Assembly (NCBI GenBank): GCA_050258755.1
Contig: JBLMZI010000011.1
Location: 124,001 to 188,000 of the forward strand
Direction of reading: 5' to 3'
Length of the DNA: 64,000 nucleotides
Source: JBLMZI01 sp050258755
Lineage (GTDB): Bacteria > Bacillota > Syntrophomonadia > Syntrophomonadales > DTU052
Made by a program: the position numbers and the translations under genes. The notes under the pieces are model-generated. The model had not been told where the DNA came from. It worked only from the letters and a program-made list of their open reading frames with translations, and ran no database searches. This document shows, in pieces, positions 8,715-15,897 of the stretch. Numbering within the stretch: the stretch's first letter is position 1; each line of letters opens with the position of its first letter.

Positions 8715-9320
8715 TTGGATTCACCAGGCAATGTAACGAGCCCCGTTTCCGGCAGACTGAAAAAATGACCTGCGGCAGGGGCCAATTCTTCAACCATCGT
8801 GTTGAATTCCCGACCCGTTGTATAGTACTAGATTGAAAAAAGTTTCTCACCAGGAAACACGGTGGCACGGTTTTCGTCCAACCCCCTTTCGAAACGAGAG
8901 CAGCACGGATTCCCCATACAGAGCACAACTTCAAACGAAAACATTGCGGAACGTTGGGCCTGAAGACGCCCAATATTCCGGGGTTGGTGTTGGACACATA
9001 CCGCGGCGGCATATCGCCCGGCTTTCCGGGCATTTTTGTGCCAGGCATGATTCCACGATGCGGAATCATGCCTGAATTTTGGCGAAGTAAAAATGTTGCG
9101 GCAGGAAACATTTTGTCTACGGCGAATACATATCGTATTTGAATCGATTATGACTTTGTGTGCAGGATGCTTATCACAGTATCCCGTGGGAGGTGATCGG
9201 CGCTTCGAGCGTTCGCCTCGAAGCGGCCGGCGGTGAAATACCGCCAGCCATTCAGTTCCAATGCGGATTATCGGGACACCCGATTCCGGTACAGAAATCA
9301 TGTAAAGTAGGAGGGAAAGT
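8715..9320 (+). other. 606-bp intergenic region before livJ, no gene seen
   Basis: No open frame here has a ribosome-binding site or family resemblance. Three things stand out. A string similar to part of a T-box core, GGTGGCACGGTTTTCGTCC, lies at about 8861-8879. A perfect 13-base stem with a 7-base loop lies at 9042-9074. Smaller GC-rich hairpins lie near 9190-9245. The length suggests a regulated leader for the liv operon, but no riboswitch class can be assigned. Confidence 0.4.
9042..9074 (+). other. Strong 13-bp hairpin upstream of livJ
   Basis: CAGGCATGATTCC (9042-9054) pairs perfectly with 9062-9074 around a 7-base loop. Only a short AATTTT follows, so it is either a weak terminator or a structural or protein-binding element in the liv leader. 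Confidence 0.55.
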
Positions 9321-10475
9321 ATGCGTTTGAAAAAGGGATTTAGCTTGTTGCTTCTGGTTATGCTGCTTGCAGTCTCCCTGATTATGCCGGGCTGCGGCAA
9401 AGGCGGTTCGCAGTCGGATGCGAACACGATTAAGATTGGTTTCATGGGCCCGATCACCGGGGACGTAGCGACTTTTGGTGAATCGACCAAAAATGCTTTC
9501 GAAATGGCGATTGCCGAAGCCGGTAATAAAGCCGGGGATTACAAGGTTGAGTATATTATCGCAGACGATAAGAACGATGCGACCGAGGCAACCAATGTGG
9601 CAACTAAGCTCTGTACGCAGGACAATGTGGCCGCCATCGTAGGCAGCGTTACTTCCAAGGCCACCATTGCAGCATCGGAAGTATCCAATGCCAACAAGGT
9701 TGTACAGATCTCCAGCACGGCGACCAACCCCAAGGTTACGGTCGACAATGGCAAACGCAAAGAGTATATCTTCCGCGCATGCTTCATTGACCCGTTCCAG
9801 GGCAAAGTTGCTGCGAAATTCGCGCTTGAGAACCTGAAAGCGAAAAAAGCCGCTATCTTGTTTGATCAGGGCAATGACTACACCAAAGGCCTGGCCGAGC
9901 AGTTCAAACTGAACTTTGAAGCGGGCGGCGGAACGATCGAAGCGAACGAAGCTTACGCGCAGACCGACGTTGATTTCTCCGCGGTACTGACCAAGATTGC
10001 GGGGATGGATGTTGACGTGCTCTATCTGCCTGACTACTATCAGAAAGTTTCCCTGATCGGCAAACAAGCTCGCGAAAAGGGAATTAAAGCTGTGTTCATG
10101 GGCGGCGATGGCTGGGACTCCAAGGACCTGGACTTTAAGACGATGGATGGTGGCTACTTCACTAACCACTATTCCCCGGACGATCCGAGACCCGAAGTTC
10201 AGAACTGGGTAAAAGCCTATGAAAAGAAGTATGGCAGCAAGCCAGACGCGCTGGCTACCCTGTGCTATGACGCAACCAAGCTCCTTCTGAACGCAATTGA
10301 GACCGCAAAATCGAATGACCCGGCGAAGATCAAGGAAGCTCTCCAGGCGACCAAAGACTTCCCGGCAGTTAGCGGCAATATTACCTTTGATAAGGACGGC
10401 AACCCGGTGAAAGCCGCAGCTGTTCTTCAGATTAAAGACGGCAAGCAGGTCTACGTGACCACGGTTAATCCCTAG
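9321..10475 (+). CDS. livJ: Branched-chain amino-acid ABC transporter, substrate-binding lipoprotein
   Basis: 384 aa. An N-terminal lipoprotein signal (KKGFSLLLLVMLLAVSLIMPGC) ends in a lipobox with Cys at about residue 23. The mature part is a type I periplasmic-binding fold (IKIGFMGPITGDVATFGE, EYIIADDKNDATEA, GSVTSKATIAASEV), as in LivJ/LivK. It captures leucine, isoleucine, valine or related amino acids at the membrane surface for the LivHMGF permease encoded next. The GTAGGAGGG Shine-Dalgarno is strong. A terminator hairpin separates it from livH, which should give more binding protein than permease. Confidence 0.93.
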   Translation: MRLKKGFSLLLLVMLLAVSLIMPGCGKGGSQSDANTIKIGFMGPITGDVATFGESTKNAFEMAIAEAGNKAGDYKVEYIIADDKNDATEATNVATKLCTQDNVAAIVGSVTSKATIAASEVSNANKVVQISSTATNPKVTVDNGKRKEYIFRACFIDPFQGKVAAKFALENLKAKKAAILFDQGNDYTKGLAEQFKLNFEAGGGTIEANEAYAQTDVDFSAVLTKIAGMDVDVLYLPDYYQKVSLIGKQAREKGIKAVFMGGDGWDSKDLDFKTMDGGYFTNHYSPDDPRPEVQNWVKAYEKKYGSKPDALATLCYDATKLLLNAIETAKSNDPAKIKEALQATKDFPAVSGNITFDKDGNPVKAAAVLQIKDGKQVYVTTVNP

Positions 10476-10488
10476 ACTATGTTACTGT

Positions 10489-10523
10489 AAAAGGAGAGGC
10501 GATCTTTTCGCCTCTCCTTTTTC
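10489..10523 (+). terminator. Intra-operon terminator between livJ and livH
   Basis: A 14-base perfect stem (10489-10502 with 10508-10521) ends in a T run. It probably allows partial read-through, reducing permease expression relative to the binding protein. Confidence 0.82.
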
Positions 10524-10552
10524 TACTTCGGCCTTTTGGGGGTTTGTTTTCG

Positions 10553-11461
10553 TTGGAACAACTAGTGTCGCAAATTATTAACGGGCTTCAGCTTGGTTTG
10601 GTTTATGCCTTAATTGCGCTGGGCTATACCATGGTATACGGCATCATTAAGCTAATCAACTTCGCCCATGGTGACGTGTTCATGGTGGGCGCGTTCGTCG
10701 GCTTTTTCGGATTCACCTACTACGCTGGGCTGCCGGGATGGCTGGCGGTCATTTTATCGATCATTACCGCGATGCTGATCTGCGCGGTTCTGGGGGTAGT
10801 CATTGAGCGGCTGGCCTATCGCCCGCTGCGGTATGCGCCGCGAATCGCCGCACTCATCAGCGCACTTGGCGTCTCGCTGTTTCTTGAGTATTTTTGCAGC
10901 TTAAGCTTCGTTTTCGGGCCCAATTTCAGAAACGTTTTAAATCTCCCAATCGAGGCCCGGAAAATAGAAGCACTGCCTGACTGGCTGCCCGTAACCAACA
11001 TTCAGTTTTTGATCTTTATCACAGTTATTGTTTGCCTCGTTTTGCTTCAGCTTCTCGTTAAGAGGACAAAAATCGGTATGGCCATGCGCACTGTCGCGCA
11101 CGATCACGATGCAGCCCGCTTGATGGGCATCAATGTTGACTTTGTCATTTCTGTAACGTTCGCAATTGGATCTGCGTTGGCGGCAGTGGGCGGTGTGTTG
11201 TATACGTTTGCATACCCGCAGATTTACCCGTTTATGGGCATCATGCCGGGTCTAAAAGCTTTTACGGCCGCGGTTCTCGGGGGGATCGGGAGTATCCCCG
11301 GAGCCGTGCTAGGCTCTTTGATTATGGGGCAAGCTGAAATTCTGACCGCCGGTTATCTCACCTCCCAGGCTCGTGATGCGATCGCGTTCGGCATTCTAAT
11401 TCTCGTGCTCCTGATTCGCCCGACCGGAATTCTAGGCAGCACGGCCAGAGAGAAGGTGTGA
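10553..11461 (+). CDS. livH: Branched-chain amino-acid ABC transporter permease LivH
   Basis: About 302 aa, hydrophobic, with the family start EQLVSQIINGLQLGLVYALIALGYTMVYGII and the cytoplasmic EAA-like segment GGIGSIPGAVLGSLIMG near the end. It forms the membrane channel with LivM. The TTG at 10553 fits both the GGGGG Shine-Dalgarno and the usual MEQL start; an in-frame TTG at 10544 sits too close to it. It overlaps or abuts livM. Confidence 0.93.
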   Translation: MEQLVSQIINGLQLGLVYALIALGYTMVYGIIKLINFAHGDVFMVGAFVGFFGFTYYAGLPGWLAVILSIITAMLICAVLGVVIERLAYRPLRYAPRIAALISALGVSLFLEYFCSLSFVFGPNFRNVLNLPIEARKIEALPDWLPVTNIQFLIFITVIVCLVLLQLLVKRTKIGMAMRTVAHDHDAARLMGINVDFVISVTFAIGSALAAVGGVLYTFAYPQIYPFMGIMPGLKAFTAAVLGGIGSIPGAVLGSLIMGQAEILTAGYLTSQARDAIAFGILILVLLIRPTGILGSTAREKV

Positions 11462-11463
11462 GC

Positions 11464-12489
11464 ATGACAGAGAATAATCAAGACCGCGGGGCCTTTGTCA
11501 TCGAGGAACGAAAACGGACGATGCGGCTAATCATGGGCCTTGCGGTAATGGCGGTTGTGTTGCAAAGCCTGATATACTTCGAGCTGATGAATTTAAACTG
11601 GCAGCTTGTTATTGATCAGGCGCTCATTACTTTGATCGGCGCACTGGGACTCAGCATCATTTACGGATTTACCGGACAGTTCTCATTGGGGCATGCCGCA
11701 TTCTACGGCATCGGTGCTTATACTGCAGGTGTTATTGGTAAGCTTCATGGTGTCTTTGACCTCGGCTATTTTGCTCTGGCACTGCTGGCAGGCACCGTGG
11801 CTGCCGGACTCGTTGCACTCATCGTCGGAATCCCGGTACTTCGCTTGAAATCGGATTATCTGGGCATCGCGACTCTTGGGTTTGGCTTTATCGTCGTAAA
11901 GGGCGCAATGGAGAATGGGGACAAGCTTCTTGCCGAGTTTGGCGGAGCCACGGGAATGACCGGTGTTCCGCAAATTCCGCATCAGTTCGCGTTTATCATG
12001 CTGTTTATCCTTGCCATTCTGGCCATTATCCTGGTTCGCAACTTTATCGATTCAAGCTTTGGACGGGTTTGCGTAACGATTCGCGAAGATGAAATCGCGG
12101 CGGATGCGATGGGCATCAACCCATTTAAGTATAAAGTGCTGGCATTTGTCTTGGGATGTGCAATAGCCGGGTTCGCCGGCGGGCTTTACGCTTACCGGTT
12201 CCCGCTGGTGCATCCTTCGACGTTTGATTTCATGCCATCGATCAACTTTCTGCTGATTGTGGTCCTTGGGGGGCTTGGAAGTTTATCCGGCACGGTCATT
12301 ACAGCGATCGTGTGGATTTTCCTGCTTGCAACCCTGCGGCAGTTCCCGCAGGTGGTTGAGTATCAGGGCGTCATATACGCCCTGATCTTAATTCTGCTCA
12401 TTCAGATTCGCCCGCAGGGCATATTTGGCGGGAAAGAGTGGAACTACCTGTTTCCGGCGGTTGACCGGAAGGAAAGGAGTGAAGCTTAA
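11464..12489 (+). CDS. livM: Branched-chain amino-acid ABC transporter permease LivM
   Basis: About 341 aa with multiple transmembrane segments. Typical LivM blocks are GLSIIYGFTGQFSLGHAAFYGIGAY, IREDEIAADAMGIN and GGLGSLSGTVITAIVW. It pairs with LivH as the second permease subunit. The ATG at 11464 follows GAGAAGG; a GTG at 11458 overlapping the livH stop is an alternative. Its stop overlaps the livG ATG (TAATG). Confidence 0.93.
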   Translation: MTENNQDRGAFVIEERKRTMRLIMGLAVMAVVLQSLIYFELMNLNWQLVIDQALITLIGALGLSIIYGFTGQFSLGHAAFYGIGAYTAGVIGKLHGVFDLGYFALALLAGTVAAGLVALIVGIPVLRLKSDYLGIATLGFGFIVVKGAMENGDKLLAEFGGATGMTGVPQIPHQFAFIMLFILAILAIILVRNFIDSSFGRVCVTIREDEIAADAMGINPFKYKVLAFVLGCAIAGFAGGLYAYRFPLVHPSTFDFMPSINFLLIVVLGGLGSLSGTVITAIVWIFLLATLRQFPQVVEYQGVIYALILILLIQIRPQGIFGGKEWNYLFPAVDRKERSEA

Positions 12490-13262
12490 TGCCGCTGCTG
12501 GAAGTTGAAAAATTAAGCAAGGACTTTGGGGGGCTGCGGGCGGTCTCCAATTTCCATATGACGATTGATACGGGCGAAATATTGGGCCTGATCGGCCCGA
12601 ATGGCGCTGGAAAGACTACGGTGTTCAACCTGATAACCGGCATGATCGAGCCCACCACCGGTGTGATCAAACTGGACGGAAAAAGCCTGATTGGGCTTCC
12701 CGCCTATAAGATTGCCGGACAGGGGATTGCGCGGACTTTCCAGAACATCCGCATCTTCAAGGACATGACGGTACTGGATAATGTCCGAGCGGTATTTCAT
12801 TCCCGAGTTCAGTACGGACTGCCGGGCTCGTTCCTTCGGGTTGGCCGTTACCATGCCGAAGAAGAGCGAATTGAAGCGAAAGCGGTTGAACTGCTGGGCA
12901 CATTCAATTTGACTGGCCGTATGTATGATAAGGCGGGCAGCCTTCCCTACGGTGACCAGCGGCGGCTGGAAATCGCACGGGCTTTGGCGTTGGAGCCGAA
13001 ATTGCTGCTGTTGGACGAACCGGCGGCTGGCATGAATCCATCCGAAGTTGCCCGGCTGGTAGAACTGATCAAGTTTGTGAAGGAACGCTTCTCGGTAACG
13101 GTTCTGCTGATCGAGCATCAGATGGGACTGGTGATGAATCTTTGCGAGCGGCTGGTCGTAATGGACTTTGGCCAAATCATTGCACAGGGTTTGCCGGAGG
13201 AAGTCCGGACGAATGCCTATGTACTTGAAGCATACCTCGGGAAGGGGGCTACATCTGCGTGA
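12489..13262 (+). CDS. livG: Branched-chain amino-acid ABC transporter ATPase LivG
   Basis: 257 aa. Walker A GPNGAGKTT, a signature region degenerated to SLPYGDQRRLEIARAL as is usual for LivG, and Walker B LLLLDEPAAGMNP, followed by the H-loop LIEHQMGLVM. It supplies ATP hydrolysis to LivHM together with LivF. Four-base-type overlaps on both sides show tight operon packing. Confidence 0.94.
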   Translation: MPLLEVEKLSKDFGGLRAVSNFHMTIDTGEILGLIGPNGAGKTTVFNLITGMIEPTTGVIKLDGKSLIGLPAYKIAGQGIARTFQNIRIFKDMTVLDNVRAVFHSRVQYGLPGSFLRVGRYHAEEERIEAKAVELLGTFNLTGRMYDKAGSLPYGDQRRLEIARALALEPKLLLLDEPAAGMNPSEVARLVELIKFVKERFSVTVLLIEHQMGLVMNLCERLVVMDFGQIIAQGLPEEVRTNAYVLEAYLGKGATSA

Positions 13263-13972
13263 TGCTCGAAGTCCGAAATCTGGAAGTTTTTTACGGCGCG
13301 ATTCAGGCGCTTCGCGGCGTCTCGTTCGAGGTCAATGAGGGCGAAATCGTGACCCTGATTGGCGCGAACGGGGCGGGGAAATCAACGACTTTGCGGACCA
13401 TTTCCGGCTTGATTCGCCCGCGTTCTGGTGAGATTACCTTTAAGGGTACCGATATTACAAAGGTCCCTGCCCACAAGATTGTAACCATGGGGCTTTCCCA
13501 GGTGCCTGAAGGCCGAAAGATTATTTCTGATCTAACGGTCATGGAGAACTTGAGACTGGGTGCGTATACCCGGTCGGATAAGGCCGAAATACAGGCTAGC
13601 ATGGAAAAAGTGTTTCAAAGCTTTCCGCGCTTAAAGGAACGGACAAAACAGCTCGCGGGGACTATGTCCGGGGGTGAACAACAGATGCTGGCGATTGGCA
13701 GGGCACTGATGGCTCGGCCATCACTCATCATACTGGATGAACCGTCAATGGGTCTGTCACCGCTACTGGTGGAAGAGATTTTTGAGATTATCAAACGGAT
13801 CAACGCGGAAGGCACTACAGTCCTGCTGGTTGAGCAAAATGCGTATATGGCCCTGCAGGTCGCGCACCGCGCCTACGTGCTCGAAACCGGGACAATCGCG
13901 CTGCAGGGTCTGGCCTCGGACCTGCAGAAAGACCCGAAGGTCAGAGCGGCCTATCTGGGTGAAGACGTATAG
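13259..13972 (+). CDS. livF: Branched-chain amino-acid ABC transporter ATPase LivF
   Basis: 237 aa. Walker A GANGAGKST, signature TMSGGEQQMLAIGRAL, Walker B LIILDEPSMGLSP and VLLVEQNAYMAL. It is the second ATPase of the Liv transporter and the last gene of the operon. The first two codons are GTG-ATG, so the start may be 13259 or 13262. Confidence 0.94.
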   Translation: MMLEVRNLEVFYGAIQALRGVSFEVNEGEIVTLIGANGAGKSTTLRTISGLIRPRSGEITFKGTDITKVPAHKIVTMGLSQVPEGRKIISDLTVMENLRLGAYTRSDKAEIQASMEKVFQSFPRLKERTKQLAGTMSGGEQQMLAIGRALMARPSLIILDEPSMGLSPLLVEEIFEIIKRINAEGTTVLLVEQNAYMALQVAHRAYVLETGTIALQGLASDLQKDPKVRAAYLGEDV

Positions 13973-14065
13973 TAACCAGGGCAAGACGTTTCGACCAAAA
14001 GAACCCGTGGCTGCCGCGGGCTTCGAACCAATCGATAACGAACGGTTGAAGGGGGTTACAGGCCA

Positions 14066-14719
14066 ATGAAAGTCAAAGAGTGCATGAGCAAAAAACCGGT
14101 GACCGCAACCATGGATACGACGGTGCCTGAAGCGTTCCAACTGATGAAGGACAAAAACATCCGCCGGCTGCCGGTCCTGGAGCATAATAAGCTGGTCGGG
14201 ATCGTGACGGTGAAGGACCTGGGCGAGGTGGCTCCATCCAAGGCAACGACGCTCAGCATTTTTGAGATCAATTACCTTCTTGCAAAGACAACGCTCCGGG
14301 AAGTCGTTGACAAGTCCCGAAAAGTCATCACCATTTCTCCGGATGCCAACATGGAAAAAGCGGCGCTGGTGATGCGCGAGAATAAAATTGGCGGGATTCC
14401 AGTGGTTGACGGGGACAAACTGGTGGGCATCATTACTGAGACGGACATTTTCGATTCTTTTATTGAGATACTGGGCGTGAATCGCCGGGGAACCCGGATT
14501 GACCTTGAGTTATCTGATGAAATCGGGAGTGTCGCCAAAATCACCAAACTGATGGCCGACATGGGACTTAACATTCAGAATCTGGTCGTGATTCCACGTG
14601 AAGGGTCCAAGACCGCAGAACTGATCTTGCGGCTCGAGACCCTTGAATCGGAAAAGGTCGTCAGGATTTTGAAAGAAGAGGGATATCATGTGATAGAGGC
14701 GATTACCAAAAACTATTAG
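14066..14719 (+). CDS. CBS-CBS-ACT domain protein (AcuB-like)
   Basis: 217 aa. Two CBS motifs (VKECMSKKPVTATMDTT with IRRLPVLEHNKLVGIV, then VITISPDANMEKAAL with IGGIPVVDGDKLVGII) are followed by an ACT domain from about residue 140 (GSVAKITKLMADMGLNIQNLV). This is the architecture of AcuB-type proteins. Such proteins sense adenine nucleotides through CBS and amino acids through ACT. Its position right after the liv operon makes an amino-acid-responsive role plausible, but this is inference. The Shine-Dalgarno GAAGGGGG precedes the ATG. Confidence 0.85.
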   Translation: MKVKECMSKKPVTATMDTTVPEAFQLMKDKNIRRLPVLEHNKLVGIVTVKDLGEVAPSKATTLSIFEINYLLAKTTLREVVDKSRKVITISPDANMEKAALVMRENKIGGIPVVDGDKLVGIITETDIFDSFIEILGVNRRGTRIDLELSDEIGSVAKITKLMADMGLNIQNLVVIPREGSKTAELILRLETLESEKVVRILKEEGYHVIEAITKNY

Positions 14720-14764
14720 TCATGGCAATCGCCTCTGAATGAGCGCATTTGGGATTCAGCCGGG

Positions 14765-15061
14765 TTAGCCGATTAGATCGAGGACCCGACTGAGGGTAAG
14801 CCCGGAATGGATACTTTCAACAAGGTTCGGCTGTGCCGCGGTAGCGTTTCGAAGAACTGCGATGACGGTCGGCGGTACATCTTTGCTGCGAGTCAAAGCC
14901 TCATCCGAAAGGGTGAGGTTTTCCTGCGTAAGGCCCGCAAGATCACGATCGCCTATAGGGGTGTTCATAAACTGTTCGGGATTCGCATTGGCACTGTCGA
15001 GCCGGGTAATCGCGTAAACAGCCGGCTGCATATCCGGGGTGATGGTTTGAATGATGGTCAT
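14765..15061 (-). CDS. Hypothetical protein, 98 aa
   Basis: Not recognised. It is real on translational grounds: AAGGAGGA lies 8 bases before the ATG and the frame is uninterrupted. It has no transmembrane segment or cysteine, is mildly acidic, and contains PDMQPAVYAITRLDSANANPEQF and RSKDVPPTVIAVLRNA. It is transcribed alone on the minus strand, convergent with the CBS-ACT gene. Confidence 0.6.
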   Translation of the reverse strand: MTIIQTITPDMQPAVYAITRLDSANANPEQFMNTPIGDRDLAGLTQENLTLSDEALTRSKDVPPTVIAVLRNATAAQPNLVESIHSGLTLSRVLDLIG

Positions 15062-15464
15062 TGTTCGTCATCCTCCTTGTTTGAAAAGCTTCCATGCAAT
15101 GAGGATCGACGGATACTTGGAGCCCTCGGAAACGCCTTGAGCAAACGAAACGCTTCCTGCGGGAGGCGAAGGGGTTAAAGACGTGAGTCAAACGTCATTC
15201 CCTAAAAAGCGGGCACGTCGGTCGGTCGGTGCCCGGGGGCCTCTCTGGTGAGTCCAGCCCTATCCATCGATCTTAAGTTACACCTTCAATATCGTTTGAT
15301 TGGGGAAAAAACTTTAATCGTATTTGGATTATCCGTTTCTGGACCGCTTGCATACGAGCGTGGTCAGAAAGCCGGCAGCGGTCATTAAAGGCGATATAGC
15401 ACTGAGATACCCCGGGTTTGCCAGGGAAAGCTGTGTTCGGCGGGTATGCTTCACCACCGTCCAC
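15062..15464. other. Intergenic region between the 98-aa gene and the selC promoter
   Basis: No supported gene. It contains a hairpin at 15211-15234 (GGGCAC pairing with GTGCCC) whose loop is three tandem GTCG units. The rest should include the promoter of the minus-strand gene, not identified with confidence. Confidence 0.35.
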
Positions 15465-15494
15465 ATGACAGATGTGCCGGTTACAGGGTATAAT
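15465..15494 (+). promoter_or_regulatory. Promoter of the tRNA-Sec gene
   Basis: ATGACA (15465-15470) and a perfect TATAAT (15489-15494) are separated by 18 bases and lie about 47 bases before the tRNA. Confidence 0.65.
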
Positions 15495-15540
15495 ACAAGC
15501 TGTACTGCAAGTATGCAGCAGATTTGAGGACGAAAATCAT

Positions 15541-15639
15541 GGAAGCGGATCGGTCCTGGTGGGTCGCCTGGACTTCAAATCCAGTATGCGCGGCAGTGAT
15601 CCTGTCGCGGGTGGGTTCGATTCCCACACGCTTCCGCCA
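15541..15639 (+). tRNA. selC: tRNA-Sec (anticodon TCA)
   Basis: A 99-base tRNA with CCA encoded. The acceptor arm GGAAGCG pairs with CGCTTCC with a G discriminator. The anticodon stem CTGGA/TCCAG encloses CTTCAAA, giving TCA at 15575-15577. A long variable arm (about 15585-15610) and the T arm GTGGG-TTCGATT-CCCAC follow. The length, long extra arm and UCA anticodon identify it as the selenocysteine tRNA used by SelA and SelB. The eighth acceptor pair would be G-A, a slight irregularity. Confidence 0.97.
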
Positions 15640-15731
15640 ATGCCTTCTCTAAACCGATGGTTTTTAATACGCGGCGTTCGGCAAGTGCGCTGCGATATAC
15701 GACAGATCTCATTGAAATCCGATGAATATTG

Positions 15732-15771
15732 ACACCCGCTTTGACGCAGGCAGCGTAAAGCGGGTGTTATC
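15732..15771 (+). terminator. Terminator-like hairpin downstream of tRNA-Sec
   Basis: ACACCCGCTTT (15732-15742) pairs perfectly with AAAGCGGGTGT (15757-15767). The following TATCATTTATT is only moderately T-rich. Confidence 0.6.
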
Positions 15772-15852
15772 ATTTATTATGATTAAGTGGCGAAGGACGC
15801 CGAAAATAAAAGGAAAATTCGCGCAAAGCGGCGAAGATATACAAACTACAGA

Positions 15853-15897
15853 TTTCGGCATAGGAGCGATAAAATGCCGAAAGGAGGAGCGCTATGA
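15853..15897 (+). promoter_or_regulatory. Hairpin and possible 7-codon leader ORF before the tandem MCP gene
   Basis: TTTCGGCAT (15853-15861) pairs perfectly with ATGCCGAAA (15874-15882), and the 3' arm ends directly against the GGAGG ribosome-binding site of the next gene. The loop holds AGGAG. Seven bases later begins an ATG (15874) coding MPKGGAL, whose TGA stop overlaps the MCP start codon as ATGA. This arrangement would allow translational coupling or SD masking. Function is inferred. Confidence 0.45.

Noticed and set aside
9252..10169. 305-aa open frame on the minus strand
   Set aside because: Antisense shadow of livJ; no family resemblance.
15785..15893. Cyclic di-GMP riboswitch before the MCP gene
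   Set aside because: CGCAAAGCGG is reminiscent of the class I core, but the paired second half and the tetraloop receptor pattern are missing.
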